Positions 22,159 through 31,884 of a DNA stretch of 64,000 nucleotides are shown one piece after another. The position numbers and the translations under genes are program-made. Within the stretch, counting starts at the first letter, position 1. Every line of letters starts with the position of its first letter. The notes below the pieces were generated by a model. The model made no database searches. It saw only the letters and a list, made by a program, of their open reading frames with translations, and was not told the origin of the DNA. Origin of the DNA: Manihot esculenta (Eukaryota > Streptophyta > Magnoliopsida > Malpighiales > Euphorbiaceae); assembly GCF_001659605.2 (NCBI RefSeq), contig NC_035174.2, positions 24,006,027-24,070,026 on the forward strand. Reading direction: 5' to 3'.

Positions 22159-24390
22159 TGTAACGACCCCAAAAAGGACCGTCACCGGCGCTAGGATTCA
22201 GGTCGGCTTAAGGCCGCCAGAACCCGTAGCAAGCCTGCTATATTCTCTGTGTACCTGTAAACCTCATACATGATCATACATTTTCAGTGAAAATAAAACT
22301 CTTTTCTGAACCAAGGCTTAACCTGTGCATGCACTATCTCTGTACTCTGTACTCATGTACTCTGTACTCTGTATCCCTGACTAGAGCTTGCTCTAGATGG
22401 GTTAACTCATACCTGTTAAGCCTGGTTTTCACATACAGGAAAACATATATACATATACAGATCATGTACAACACATACATCACTAGGTCAAGCAACAACT
22501 ATTACATCTCTTTAATATTACATGTCCACTCTAAGCTATTACAGATCTCGTTACTCTTCCTGTACTCTGCTGGACTGTCCCTGTACACTGTACACTGAAC
22601 CTGCAAAACTGGGGTTAAGGGAGTGGGATGAGCTCTATAGCCCAGTGAGTAGAACAGTAAAACATCTCAGTAAAATATGATTTCATGGAATGCACCATAT
22701 CACAGACAAGCCACATCAAGAGTAAACCTGTCACCACATAGTCCCAGTAACTCTGTGCCAGGGCGTAGAATCGAGCACCTGGTCTTCCTGTCATATATGT
22801 ATATGTGTATATAACACCTGTGAACTTACCATTGCCAGGGCGTAGTCAAAGGCTCCTGGACTTTGCTATATACCTGCCAGGGCGTAGTCAAAGGCTCCTG
22901 GTCTTTGCTATACGTGCCAGGGCGTAGTCAAAGGCTCCTGGACTTCCTGTCTGTGACTATTGGATCATTCAGCATTTACTCACATCATCAAATAACAATG
23001 CAATGCAACATATTCGTGGATACTAATGCAATCATCCTATGATATCATCGTGATGCATGAGAGATGCTAAAAACATGTCATTTGGTCAATTCAAAAGCAT
23101 TAAGTGTAGTTCCACTCACCTCTGGCTAACTGGACTGACTGACTCTGCAGGTTCTAAATCTCTGAAGCAGTACTCACTGCTGCTCTCTCTGGTTCCTCTG
23201 GTCTGTACCTATACAGATAGACTCAAATGAGGGACCAAATAAGCTTATGACCAACTCTATTAAACTCCCCAAGAGTCCCCTTACACTCACTCTAATAATC
23301 ATGCAAAGCAAGCAAAGGAAAGCTGGACAGAACACTTTCGGCGGCAGGTTCGGCGGCCGAATGTCCTCTCCAGAGATGAAACTCAAGCACCTTCGGCGGC
23401 CGAATCTCTATGTTCGGCGGCCGAACCCTTTCGGGGGCAAGTTTCGGAGGCCACAAGGCACTCCAGAGACAAAAGTCTCTAACCTTCGGCGGCACCTTCG
23501 ACGGCCGAATCCCCCAAACAGAGCCGAACATGCACAACTCGCGGGGGCAAGCTATGGCAGCCTAAGCCACCATGCAAGAGGTTCGGCGGCCGAATGAACC
23601 TTCGGCTGCCGAACCTGAGTTCATCCAGAACTCAGTTTCAATGGCAAACCATCTCCCTCTTTCCTTCAACTTCTCAAACCATGCCAACTTCACCTCCTCA
23701 ACATACATATACTCATGTATATGATCACAGGGGTCCAAAACTAGCTAATAACCCCAAACAACAAAACAAACATACCTATAAACATGTAACCATGCATAAT
23801 TCTTTAAAACTACCATTAATACCCTAAGCATGCATCTCCTTCCTTTATCCCCATAAACTCAAAAACATATACACATGTTCAAGTGCATCACTTACCTCCT
23901 GTAGCAAGAAGCTAAACACTCTGAACAAGGGAAAACGGATCACCTCACTTTTTGCTTCAAACCCTTCAAAACTTGGTGAATGAGCAAACTCCTGCATGAG
24001 CTGCTCAAAACACTTGCAGATGAGTCTTAGAAGACGTGGCTAATTCATGGCAAGAATCTGAGGCCAACATCTGTCAAAAGCCATGACTCAGCTTGGCTGG
24101 CCAACTCATCGTCGGCTGCCCAATCACATGCAAGACCATGCAACGTTCGGGGGCCAAACTCACCTTCGGAAGCCGAACACCTTCGGCGGCCGAACTTACT
24201 TTCGGCGGCCGAACTTGGTTCAACTGCCTTAGGTCATTTCAACTCAAAACTCACTTCCCTTATCCTTAAAACATTTAAACACATCATAACACCTAGTAAA
24301 AACATAAATCCTACCCTTTTTAGAATTCCGACACCCCGGATTCCATCAAACAACAGGAATGCCGGTGCCGGACTCTAGCCGGGTATTACA
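22159..24390 (-). mobile_element. TekB 5' LTR
   Basis: 2232 bp. It keeps the 36-bp segment missing from the other LTR (near 24164-24210), which adds two palindrome copies. The four base differences from the partner LTR lie in the CG-rich block: three are CG transitions and one is in a CCG context. Confidence 0.93.
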
Positions 24391-24395
24391 TTTCT

Positions 24396-24685
24396 CATAT
24401 TGATTTCTTCTTTTATTTTGATTACTTACTGTTTTAATTGCTTTCAATAGTTGTTATTCAAATCATCTCAAAACCCCCTTTTTTACTTTTGTTGCACTTT
24501 ACTTTCATTCATCTTTCAATTGCTTGCTTTCAATTGTGTTTTCAATTAGTTCTCTTGGTCTTGATTAAGAAAAATAAATAGGTAATCAATTCAATGTGGA
24601 TTTGATCCTTCACCACTATCTGCAGTTATAAATTGTAGGTAACCAAGAAGGTTATTTTTGACCGACTTCGACAACCGTACTGTCA
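24396..24685 (+). mobile_element. AthC 5' LTR, second piece
   Basis: Completes the LTR after the TekB insertion and ends TGTCA at 24685. It contains the conserved TTCGACAACCG word shared by all Athila copies here. Confidence 0.9.
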
Positions 24686-24690
24686 AAAAT

Positions 24691-24708
24691 TGGCGCCGTT
24701 GCCGGGGA
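24691..24708 (+). promoter_or_regulatory. AthC primer-binding site, tRNA-Asp type
   Basis: TGGCGCCGTTGCCGGGGA, a perfect Athila-type site five bases after the LTR. Confidence 0.9.
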
Positions 24709-24736
24709 ATTGATTTCGCTTGTTTATTTTTCTTTC

Positions 24737-24922
24737 ATGACCAGATCTGAGCATAGGGACACACTGCCCTTTGATCCAAAAATTGAACACACCATCAGAA
24801 GGCTAGGAAAGCAAGCCTCAAACGCAGAACCTTCTGCCCAATTTTCGGCCGTCGAAACTCATCAACATTCGACTGTCGAACCTTCCTCACTCCAACCCCC
24901 GCCCATCATCTCACCCAAGTAA
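24737..24922 (+). pseudogene. AthC gag, N-terminal stub
   Basis: Starts ATG with MTRSEHRD like the other Athila gags and keeps about 60 residues, including the IRRLGKQ segment. It then stops (TAA) in the proline-rich linker, which carries diverged CGGCCG-like palindromes at 24845-24880. The conserved gag core (the TMRELA...PFSLDD region) and the zinc knuckle are absent. It could act only as a leader or packaging remnant. Confidence 0.8.
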
Positions 24923-24944
24923 GTCACCATCGCAGAATTAAATC

Positions 24945-25664
24945 ATGGATGAGGAAAGTACACCTTTTCGCCTCGCAGAACTTTATGAATAAATCGCTGC
25001 TGCGAGAAGTTTTGTTATAGACCAAGCTGAACAACCTCTTGAAGCACAACAACTCCAACAAATACATGCATGTGAAGGATTCTATGGACCATCAAGATAT
25101 GCAATACCTCAAGATCTCAGAACTAATCTTCATAAGATGTTGGAGACTTTGCAAAATGTCCAACAAGAAGCAGATCGAATAGCTGCCAAAATGAGAGCAG
25201 ACATGGTAAGAAAAGAGGAAGAGCTTCAAAATGGTGAGACAGATGAGGAAAGTTGGCAAGTACCAGAACAAGCTGCTGAAGAGGCACAACCAGAAAACTA
25301 TTTGCTCAAACAAACTGATCAAACAGAGCCTGTTGATAATTTAGATATCATTGATTGTTTGAGTGAAAATGTTTTTTATGTAAATCAAGATGATATACTA
25401 AATGATGATCTTTGCAGGGAAGAGACTCAGAAAGAGTCAGAATTGAAAGAAACTGACTGTTGCATCCAACAGGAGAACTGCAACCAAGCACAGACTGAAA
25501 AGAGCTCTGTCGCACCACTTCAGGAAGGACTTGCGCAAACTGAAGCCATGACTTTTTGGCCGTCGAACTTCACCATCCTTCGGCCGCCGGACCCTGCACC
25601 TCAGCTCCCTCGCAAACTGAAACCATCCTTCGGCCGCCGAACTCAGCCATCTTTCGGCCACTGA
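24945..25664 (+). pseudogene. AthC unrecognised open frame replacing gag
   Basis: From an ATG at 24945 the frame runs 239 codons with a single stop (TAA near 24990). The first 100 or so residues are charged, Gln/Glu-rich and look helical (residues about 65-95 contain LQNVQQEADRIAAKMRAD). I do not recognise them in other Athila copies here. The second half, from about residue 125, is the acidic protease-RT linker also seen in AthD (LDIIDCLSENV compared with LDMIDYLSQEI). It then enters palindrome-rich sequence encoding Pro- and Arg-rich words. It may be a coding segment acquired by this non-autonomous family or a highly diverged gag part. No function is assigned. Confidence 0.55.
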
Positions 25665-26164
25665 ATCCAACTACTCTTCAGCTCCCCTTTCAGTCAGATC
25701 TTGCGCAAAAGGAGCAATCTGAAACCCCTTTCAGCCTTCCAATGCAGATCAGTCTTCCACCTCAGTTAGGTCCTATACAGAAGGAGAAATCTGAAACTCC
25801 TTTCAGCCTTCCAATGCAAACAAATCTTGAATAGAAGGAACAAATGGCATTCCAAGAGCCTAAACCAAAGGAGCATGCAGATCAATGCCTTCCCAAACCT
25901 CCGGATAAGGTAGAGTTTGTTTTGCCAGATTTTAGTACCAAATTGCAGCTACACATGGAGAAACATGAATTGGAGTTCACAATGTTGCCTTATCATCTCA
26001 AGAATGCAAAAGCTAGAAACACACCTCATCTGAAAGAGGAAAAGCTAATCATGTTACTTCATGAGTACATGGAGAAAATAGGATGGGCTATGACCAAATC
26101 AAAAGGAGTGCTACACTTTTTGCTCAATACAGTTGGGACTCTTTTCCCTTCTCCAATTACTTGA
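25665..26164 (+). pseudogene. AthC linker and RT N-terminal remnant
   Basis: A second frame (open from about 25556, with a TAG near 25832) continues to a stop at 26164. Its last 60 residues (LPYHLKNAK... EYMEKIGWAMTKSKG) resemble the segment just before the RT domain in AthD (LPGHLKYAF... [16 protein letters not shown]). All RT catalytic blocks are missing. A frameshift separates it from the upstream frame. Confidence 0.6.
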
Positions 26165-26248
26165 ACCTTGATCAAGAGGATCGCACCATGCACACCACAC
26201 CCAGGGGAGTACTCAGTTTCCTTTGTTCTTTTATGTTTCTTATACATT

Positions 26249-26277
26249 GAGGACAATGCATGATTTAAGTGTGGGGG
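26249..26277 (+). promoter_or_regulatory. Internal second polypurine-like motif, AthC
   Basis: GAGGACAA followed by AAGTGTGGGGG repeats the layout of the true tract at the end of the element (27119-27146). AthD has the same motif at 44313-44341. It could be a second plus-strand primer, but this is inference. Confidence 0.5.
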
Positions 26278-27135
26278 TGCATATATCTGAATTTTTACTT
26301 TTAAGTTTATTTTTGCTTTAATCTTTAGTTTGCTTGCATTAGGAAAATTTTTTTCATTTTTGTTATTTATGCTTTCGATAAAACACACACAACCACAACC
26401 TTCTTCTTCTTTTTGTTTTGCTCTACTCAAACTGATGAACTATGTTGAATGAGTTTTTCTTTTCATGACCCCATTGATGTGATAACTCTTTAAACTTATG
26501 TTGAATCAATTGCAGTGAGTTGTATTCATGTTTGAGAATTGCCTTTTAAATTGAATCTTTGAGTTTGCCTATGGTGAAAAATATATTGATGACCCTCAAT
26601 TGATTGAGAATAAATTGAAATTGTGTGAATGAACCTAATGTGACTTGATTTAGCAATTGGTGTTGATTTGCCCAAATCATTGAGAGAAAGAAAATTCAGC
26701 AAAGGCAAGGACCTCAAAAGCACAAATTCAAAAACTATTCCAATGGTCAAAAGGCTATGAACAAGGCTAGTAGCCACTTGGATAGGTGACCAACTGAAAA
26801 ATATAAACCATGACATCAAAAATAGGTTGGTGACCTTTCCAAGCAAAATCTAAAGTGCAAAAGCCTGAATAAAGTACTTAAGGTAAGGGCAAGTCAATCC
26901 AAAAGCTAGAAAAAGTCTTAACAAATTAATATGCATATCTCTCTTGAGGAAAACAAATCCTAGCCATGACAAGCAAAGGGAAACAAGGAAAGTGGGTAAG
27001 TAATCTTCATGCATATATTCTTCACTGCAATGCTTCAAAATAAGTGTCTAGAGTATGAGCTTAAGTGGTAATAAGGATCTAGAGGAAGAAAACTTATTTG
27101 ACTATGTTTATTTGCTTGAGGACAAGCAAAAAGCT

Positions 27136-27146
27136 AAGTGTGGGGG
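27136..27146 (+). promoter_or_regulatory. AthC polypurine tract
   Basis: AAGTGTGGGGG four bases before the 3' LTR start at 27151, preceded by GAGGACAAGC. Confidence 0.75.
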
Positions 27147-27150
27147 TATT

Positions 27151-28888
27151 TGATAGAGCATATTTTAGTCCATATTTTCATGATCTTATTGATGTTTATT
27201 TACACCTATTCTACCTAATTTTGTGGTTTTAATCATGTTTTGCAAATATTAGGTGTGAAGAAACAAATTGGAGAAAATGCTCTTAAAAATGCCAAAAGAA
27301 GCCAAAATTTAGCAACCTTCGGAAGCACTTTCGGAAGCCAAAAACCAGTCACCTTCGGCGGCACTTTCGGCGGCCGAAAGAGGACTCCAGAGATAAAACT
27401 CTACCACCTTTGGCAGCACCTTCGGCCGCCGAACCTTGTGTCCAGAGCCGAAAGTCCAGCCTCCGAAACTCATTTTAGGCAGCCGAAAAACCCTCTCAAC
27501 ACTCTCTTTCCTCATTCAAGAAGCCATATCTCAAGTTGCCATATTTGAGGAGCCAAACAAGGGAAGTATTTTGAGATCCAAATCTTCAAGATTCACATTC
27601 AAATATTGGATTTCAATATCAAGCTTATTAAGGAAGCCAAATCCAAAGATCACATGTTTCCCGCTTAGTATCATGCATATTCAAAATTCAAAAGGAGGCT
27701 CCACCTTCCTTATTAGTGCATGGGCAGCCTCTTAACTCTTTAGGCAACATCTTGAAGACCTTGGGCAGCAATTAAAAAGACCAAAGAGCCCCCACTTGCC
27801 CCCCATCACATGCATCTCGTTTTGGCCTTCACCCATGCACAAAGAAGGCACATATGGGACCAAGGGCACTTTGGACAGCCTCTAAAAGACTCATGGACTG
27901 CCACCAAGCCCTAAGGAGTCTCTCAAGATCTATTTAAAGGCTTCAAGAAGACAAGAAAGGCAGATTTTGAATCTCCCAACCTCTTCAAGGTTCGGCCGCC
28001 ACTCCTCCTCCACCTTGTGCCACCATTGGTTCTTCTTTCTTCTTTTCTTTAATTTTCTGTTTTGGTTCAGCCATGAGTGGCTGAAACCCTTCAATATTGT
28101 GAGATCTGAACATAAAGTGTTTACTATTGATTTATTCAATATTCATGCAATTGTGCTTAATTCCAAGATTGCTTTGTTGTTTTGATCAAATTGGCCAATT
28201 GACTCTTAATTGCAAAGTTAATTGATTGTTGGATTGGATATTTATTAGTCCGTAATTGCTGAAAATATTTTGTCCATAGAACACTTGGTGTAAAAACTAA
28301 GGAATTGTATGATCTAGCAACATCTCATGCGTTTGAGTAGCTAAGGTTTGGATCTTTCTTATTCTTCATGCAATTGGCAATTGTTTTGATGCCTATGGCC
28401 CAAGGACGTTCCTTCGCAATTTTTTGATTAGTAATTGATTAGAGGATGTTCCCTAATCAGTTTGTTCATAAGGAAAGACATGGTGGTGAGAAGCGTCTTC
28501 CACTCCCATAACCAACCTATTGAATCAATCAAGATAACCATGTTTCAATGATCAATCCAAACAACCAAAGTGGATCCATATCTTCAACTAGACTTTTCTC
28601 ATATTGATTTCTTCTTTTATTTTGATTACTTACTGTTTTAATTGCTTTCAATAGTTGTTAGTCAAATCATCTCAAAACCCCCCTTTTTACTTTTATTGCA
28701 CTTTACTTTCATTCATCTTTCAATCGATTGCTTTCAATTGTGTTTTCAATTAGTTCTCTTGGTCTTGATTGAGAAAATAAATAGGTAATCAATTCTCTGT
28801 GGATTCGATCCTTCACCACTATCTGCAGTTATAAATTGTAGGTAACCAAGAAGGTTATTTTTGACCGGCTTCGACAACCGCACTGTCA
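27151..28888 (+). mobile_element. AthC 3' LTR
   Basis: 1738 bp, TGATAGAGCA...TGTCA. Palindrome block at 27352-27485; TATA-like TATTTAAAGG at 27931-27940. It lacks about 40 bp near 28090 present in the 5' LTR. Confidence 0.92.
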
Positions 28889-28893
28889 AGTTG

Positions 28894-29281
28894 CTATATG
28901 TGTTTGTGTTGGGGTTTAGGTTAGTTTGAGACCCCTATATGCTTGTTTGCTTGGGTTTGCATGTTGTAGAATAGCTAAATGCATGTTTGAATGGTTTGGG
29001 AGGCAAATTGTGCATGAGGAGGCTGAGTTCTGCCACCTTGGGAGAACTCAAGTTTGGCAGCCGAAGTACTTTCGGCTGCCAAACCTGCCTGTGGAGGCAA
29101 GCCTTTGGCTGCCGAACCCTGCCCCTGAAAGTTGGACTTTCGACTCTGGAAGGGAGTTTCGGCCGCCGAAGGTGCCGCCAAAAGTGGTTGAGTTTCGGCT
29201 TTGGAGGGACTTTCGGCCGCTGAACCTGCTGCCGAAAGTGCCCTGTTCAGCCTTCCTTTGCATGTTTTCTATGATTGTTTT
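28894..29281 (+). mobile_element. TekA 3' LTR, second piece
   Basis: Continues the LTR from 13280 after AthC and its target duplication. Includes part of the palindrome cluster (about 29055-29240). TekC interrupts it after GTTTT. Confidence 0.88.
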
Positions 29282-31400
29282 TGTAATACCCGGCATGTTC
29301 AGACATCAGAATTCCTATCGTTCGGTGGAATCGAAGATGTCAGAGCATCCCTGAAGGGAGAGTGGAGGTTTTCTAAAATGTTTTTTAGATGTTTTAAGCT
29401 TTTGTTTTAGCAAAGGAATAAGTTTTGAAGAAAAAAGGCTAAGGAAAGTTTTGCCACTTTCGGCCCCCTAAAGTGTAAGTTCGGCCGCCTAAAGTAGCTC
29501 ATGTTCGGCCCCCTAAACTCAATGTTCGGCCCCCGAACGTGATGAGGTGTTACATGTAGCTTTGGCCACCGAACGTGAAGCGGTGGTTCACTTTTTTAAG
29601 TGGATATGGCCGACTATGGAGGTGCTTAAGTTCTCCTTTGGGTCAGGAACAAGCACATGTTTCCCCTTGGTGATTTTCTTGAGTTTCTAATCAAATCTTT
29701 CAAAGAAAAATAAGTTTATGGTGAGTTTTAACTAGTTTTGAGAAGTTGTGGAGTTTGAGAACTTGTGAAGCTTGAATCTTCATTTCTTCAAGTTTGGGGT
29801 CACGCCAGCCTTTGTTCTTCAAAGGGTAAGAGTGAATCCTTTGTTTTTATCATGTTTTAAATGAGTTTGATGATGGGAAAGGGGAGTTGTGCTTGAGTAT
29901 GCATAAGTTGTCCATATTAGGGTGTATGGATCCTATGCTTTGTGTATGGTTGTTGTGTGTTGTTTGTTGGAGTTTAATTTATTTGAAGCTCCTTTATGCT
30001 TATTGAAGTGTTTATGCATGTTTTAGAAGGGTTAAATGCATGTGTTGAGGTCTGAGCAGGTGATGGAGGGATTGGCAGGCGTCCTTGTGCACGAAACTGA
30101 GTTCTGGATGAACTCAGGTTCGGCCCCCGAAAGTCCAAGTTAGGCCGCCGAACATGCCTGACTTTCGTCTCTGGAAGGGACATTCGGCCGCCGAAGGTGC
30201 CCCCGAAAGTGCCCTGTCCAGCCTTCCTTTGCATGTTTTCTATGTTTGGTCTAAGGTGTTTTAAGGGGTTTTAAGGGGAGATGTTTAGCGGTATGTCCGA
30301 GTATGTTTGGTCCCTCATTTGAGTCTATCTGTGTAGGCACAGAGCAGAGGAACCAGAGAGAGCAGCAGTGAGTACTGCTCCAGAGTTTTCAGAGCCTGCA
30401 GAGTCAGTCAGTCCAGATAGCCAGAGGTGAGTGGAACTAAACTTAATGCTTTTTGAATTGATCAAAGACATGTTTTAGCATATCTCATGCATCATGATTA
30501 TGCCATAAGTTGATTGCATTAGTATCCACGAATATGTTGCATTGCATTGTTATTTGTTGATGTGGGTAAATGCTGAATGATCCCATAGTCACAGACAGGA
30601 AGACCAGGAGCCTTTGACTACGCCCTGGCAAGTATAGCAAAGACCAGGAGCCTTTGACTACGCCCTGGCAGGTATATAGTAAAGTCCAGGAGCCTTTGAC
30701 TACGCCCTGGCAATGGTAAGTACAATGGTGTTATATACACATATACATATATGACAGGAAGTCCATGAGCCTTTGACTACGCCCTGGCACAGAGTTACTG
30801 GGACTATGTGGTGACAGGTTTACTCTTGATGTGAAATGTTTGTGTTATGACGCATTCCATGAGAGCATCTGTTAATGAATTGTTTTACTGTTCTACTCAC
30901 TGGGCTATAGAGCTCATCCCACTCCCTTAACCCCAGTTTTGCAGGTTCAGTATACCGTGTACAGGGACAGTCCAGCAGGGTTCAGAGAAAGAATAAAGAG
31001 AAATGTAATAGTCTAGAGTGGACATGTACTGTTAAAGAGATGTAATAGTTATATATGTGCTTGACTTAGTAGTTGTAAATCTATTGTGTTGTACATGATC
31101 GGTATATGTATACGTTTTACTGTATGTGGACTACCAGGCTTAACAGGTATGAATGAACCCATCTAGAGCAAGCTCTAGTCAGGGGTACAGAGTACAGAGT
31201 ACAGAGTACAGAGTATAGAGATAGTGCATGCACAGGTTAAGCCTTGGGCCAGAAAAGAGTTTTCATTTTCACAGAAAATGTATGATCATGTATGAGATTT
31301 ACAGGTACACAGAGAGTATAGCAGGCTTGCTACGGGTTCTGGCGGCCTTAAGCCGACCTGAATCCTAGCGCCGGTGACGGTCCATTTTGGGGTCGTTACA
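29282..31400 (+). mobile_element. TekC 5' LTR
   Basis: 2119 bp. Has four CCAGGAGCC...CCTGG units (30604-30787; the last begins CCATG) and five GTACAGA microsatellite units near 31185. No TATAAAAGG is seen in its first 400 bp, unlike S1, S2 and TekA. Confidence 0.92.
30604..30787 (+). repeat. LTR minisatellite, four units
   Basis: Units of about 26 bp, each starting CCAGG, with GCCTTTGACTACGC in the middle, and ending CCTGG, separated by 15-50 bp. CCAGG and CCTGG can pair as a 5-bp stem. The last unit begins CCATG. Confidence 0.8.
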
Positions 31401-31806
31401 GGTATTGCTGAAAGTGTCTCCGATGAAAGGTGTGGTTCGTTTTGGGAAGAAGGGTAAATTAGCTCCACGGTACATTGGACCTTTTGAGGTTGTGCAGCGG
31501 ATCGGAAATGTATCATATAAGCTAGATTTACCTGCTTCGATGGAGAGGATTCACCCGGTCTTTCATGTTTCTATGCTACGGCAGTTTGTGTCAGATCCGA
31601 CTCAGATTCTGAGTGAGCCTGAGGTGGAGATTCACACAGATCTCACCTATGTAGAGCAGCCAGTGCGGATTGTGGACACACGGCTCAGACAGCTAAGGAA
31701 CAAGGAGATTCCGATGGTGAAAGTCCTATGGAACCACCATAATGTAGAAGAGTGCATGTGGGAGACGCGGGAGTCTATGCTCCAGCAGTATCCATATCTG
31801 TTTTGA
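31401..31806 (+). pseudogene. TekC integrase C-terminus and chromodomain fragment
   Basis: About 134 codons to the normal pol stop, beginning in the [10 protein letters not shown] segment after the integrase catalytic core and ending with the chromodomain (about 31655-31790, [12 protein letters not shown]). It is joined to the last base, or last but one, of the LTR, with the primer site and everything from gag to the integrase core removed. A TTG upstream in the LTR makes the frame look complete, but there is no credible ATG. Confidence 0.88.
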
Positions 31807-31868
31807 GGTTCGTTTCCTCCTTTTTGTATGTTTCTAATTTGTTTTAGGAACATCCGAGGACGAATGTT

Positions 31869-31884
31869 CTTAAGGGGGGAAGAA
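31869..31884 (+). promoter_or_regulatory. TekC polypurine tract
   Basis: CTTAAGGGGGGAAGAA-like purine run directly before the 3' LTR. Confidence 0.8.

Larger units (their letters stand above)
14773..24390 (-). mobile_element. TekB: full-length Tekay-type chromovirus with broken gag-pol
   Basis: The 9618-bp element has LTRs at 14773-16968 and 22159-24390, an initiator-tRNA-Met primer site, a gag-pol region and a polypurine tract, all on the minus strand. TTTCT flanks both ends (14768-14772 and 24391-24395), and joining the flanks restores the AthC LTR as seen at 28590-28620. The LTRs differ by one 36-bp indel and four substitutions noticed by eye, so insertion was recent. The coding region nevertheless has one small deletion and two nonsense changes compared with TekD. 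Confidence 0.95.
26165..27150 (+). other. AthC 3' non-coding region
   Basis: About 1 kb without credible coding potential. It corresponds closely to the post-pol region of AthD (44239-45041 plus 54817-55012). It begins near the shared word CGCACCATGCA, has a purine-rich GTGGGGG motif at 26249-26277, and ends in the polypurine tract before the 3' LTR. Confidence 0.8.
13281..28888 (+). mobile_element. AthC: non-autonomous Athila-type element lacking RT core and integrase
   Basis: Termini TGATAGAGCA and TGTCA, flanked by AGTTG on both sides (13276-13280 and 28889-28893). TekB (14773-24390) sits in its 5' LTR. After removing TekB, the internal part is only about 2.5 kb (24686-27150). It holds a primer site, a gag N-terminal stub, an unrecognised acidic frame, a remnant of the protease-RT linker and RT N-terminal region, about 1 kb of non-coding sequence and a polypurine tract. 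There is no RT palm, RNase H or integrase, so it must have moved with proteins supplied by other Athila copies. Confidence 0.9.

Noticed and set aside
29974..30234. 86-residue open frame repeated at 32578 and 63070
   Set aside because: Same cause: an antisense reading of the palindrome block in TekC-type LTRs, with no promoter or domain.
31387..31806. Complete-looking 139-residue protein
   Set aside because: It starts at a TTG in the LTR; it is the tail of integrase and the chromodomain, not a gene.
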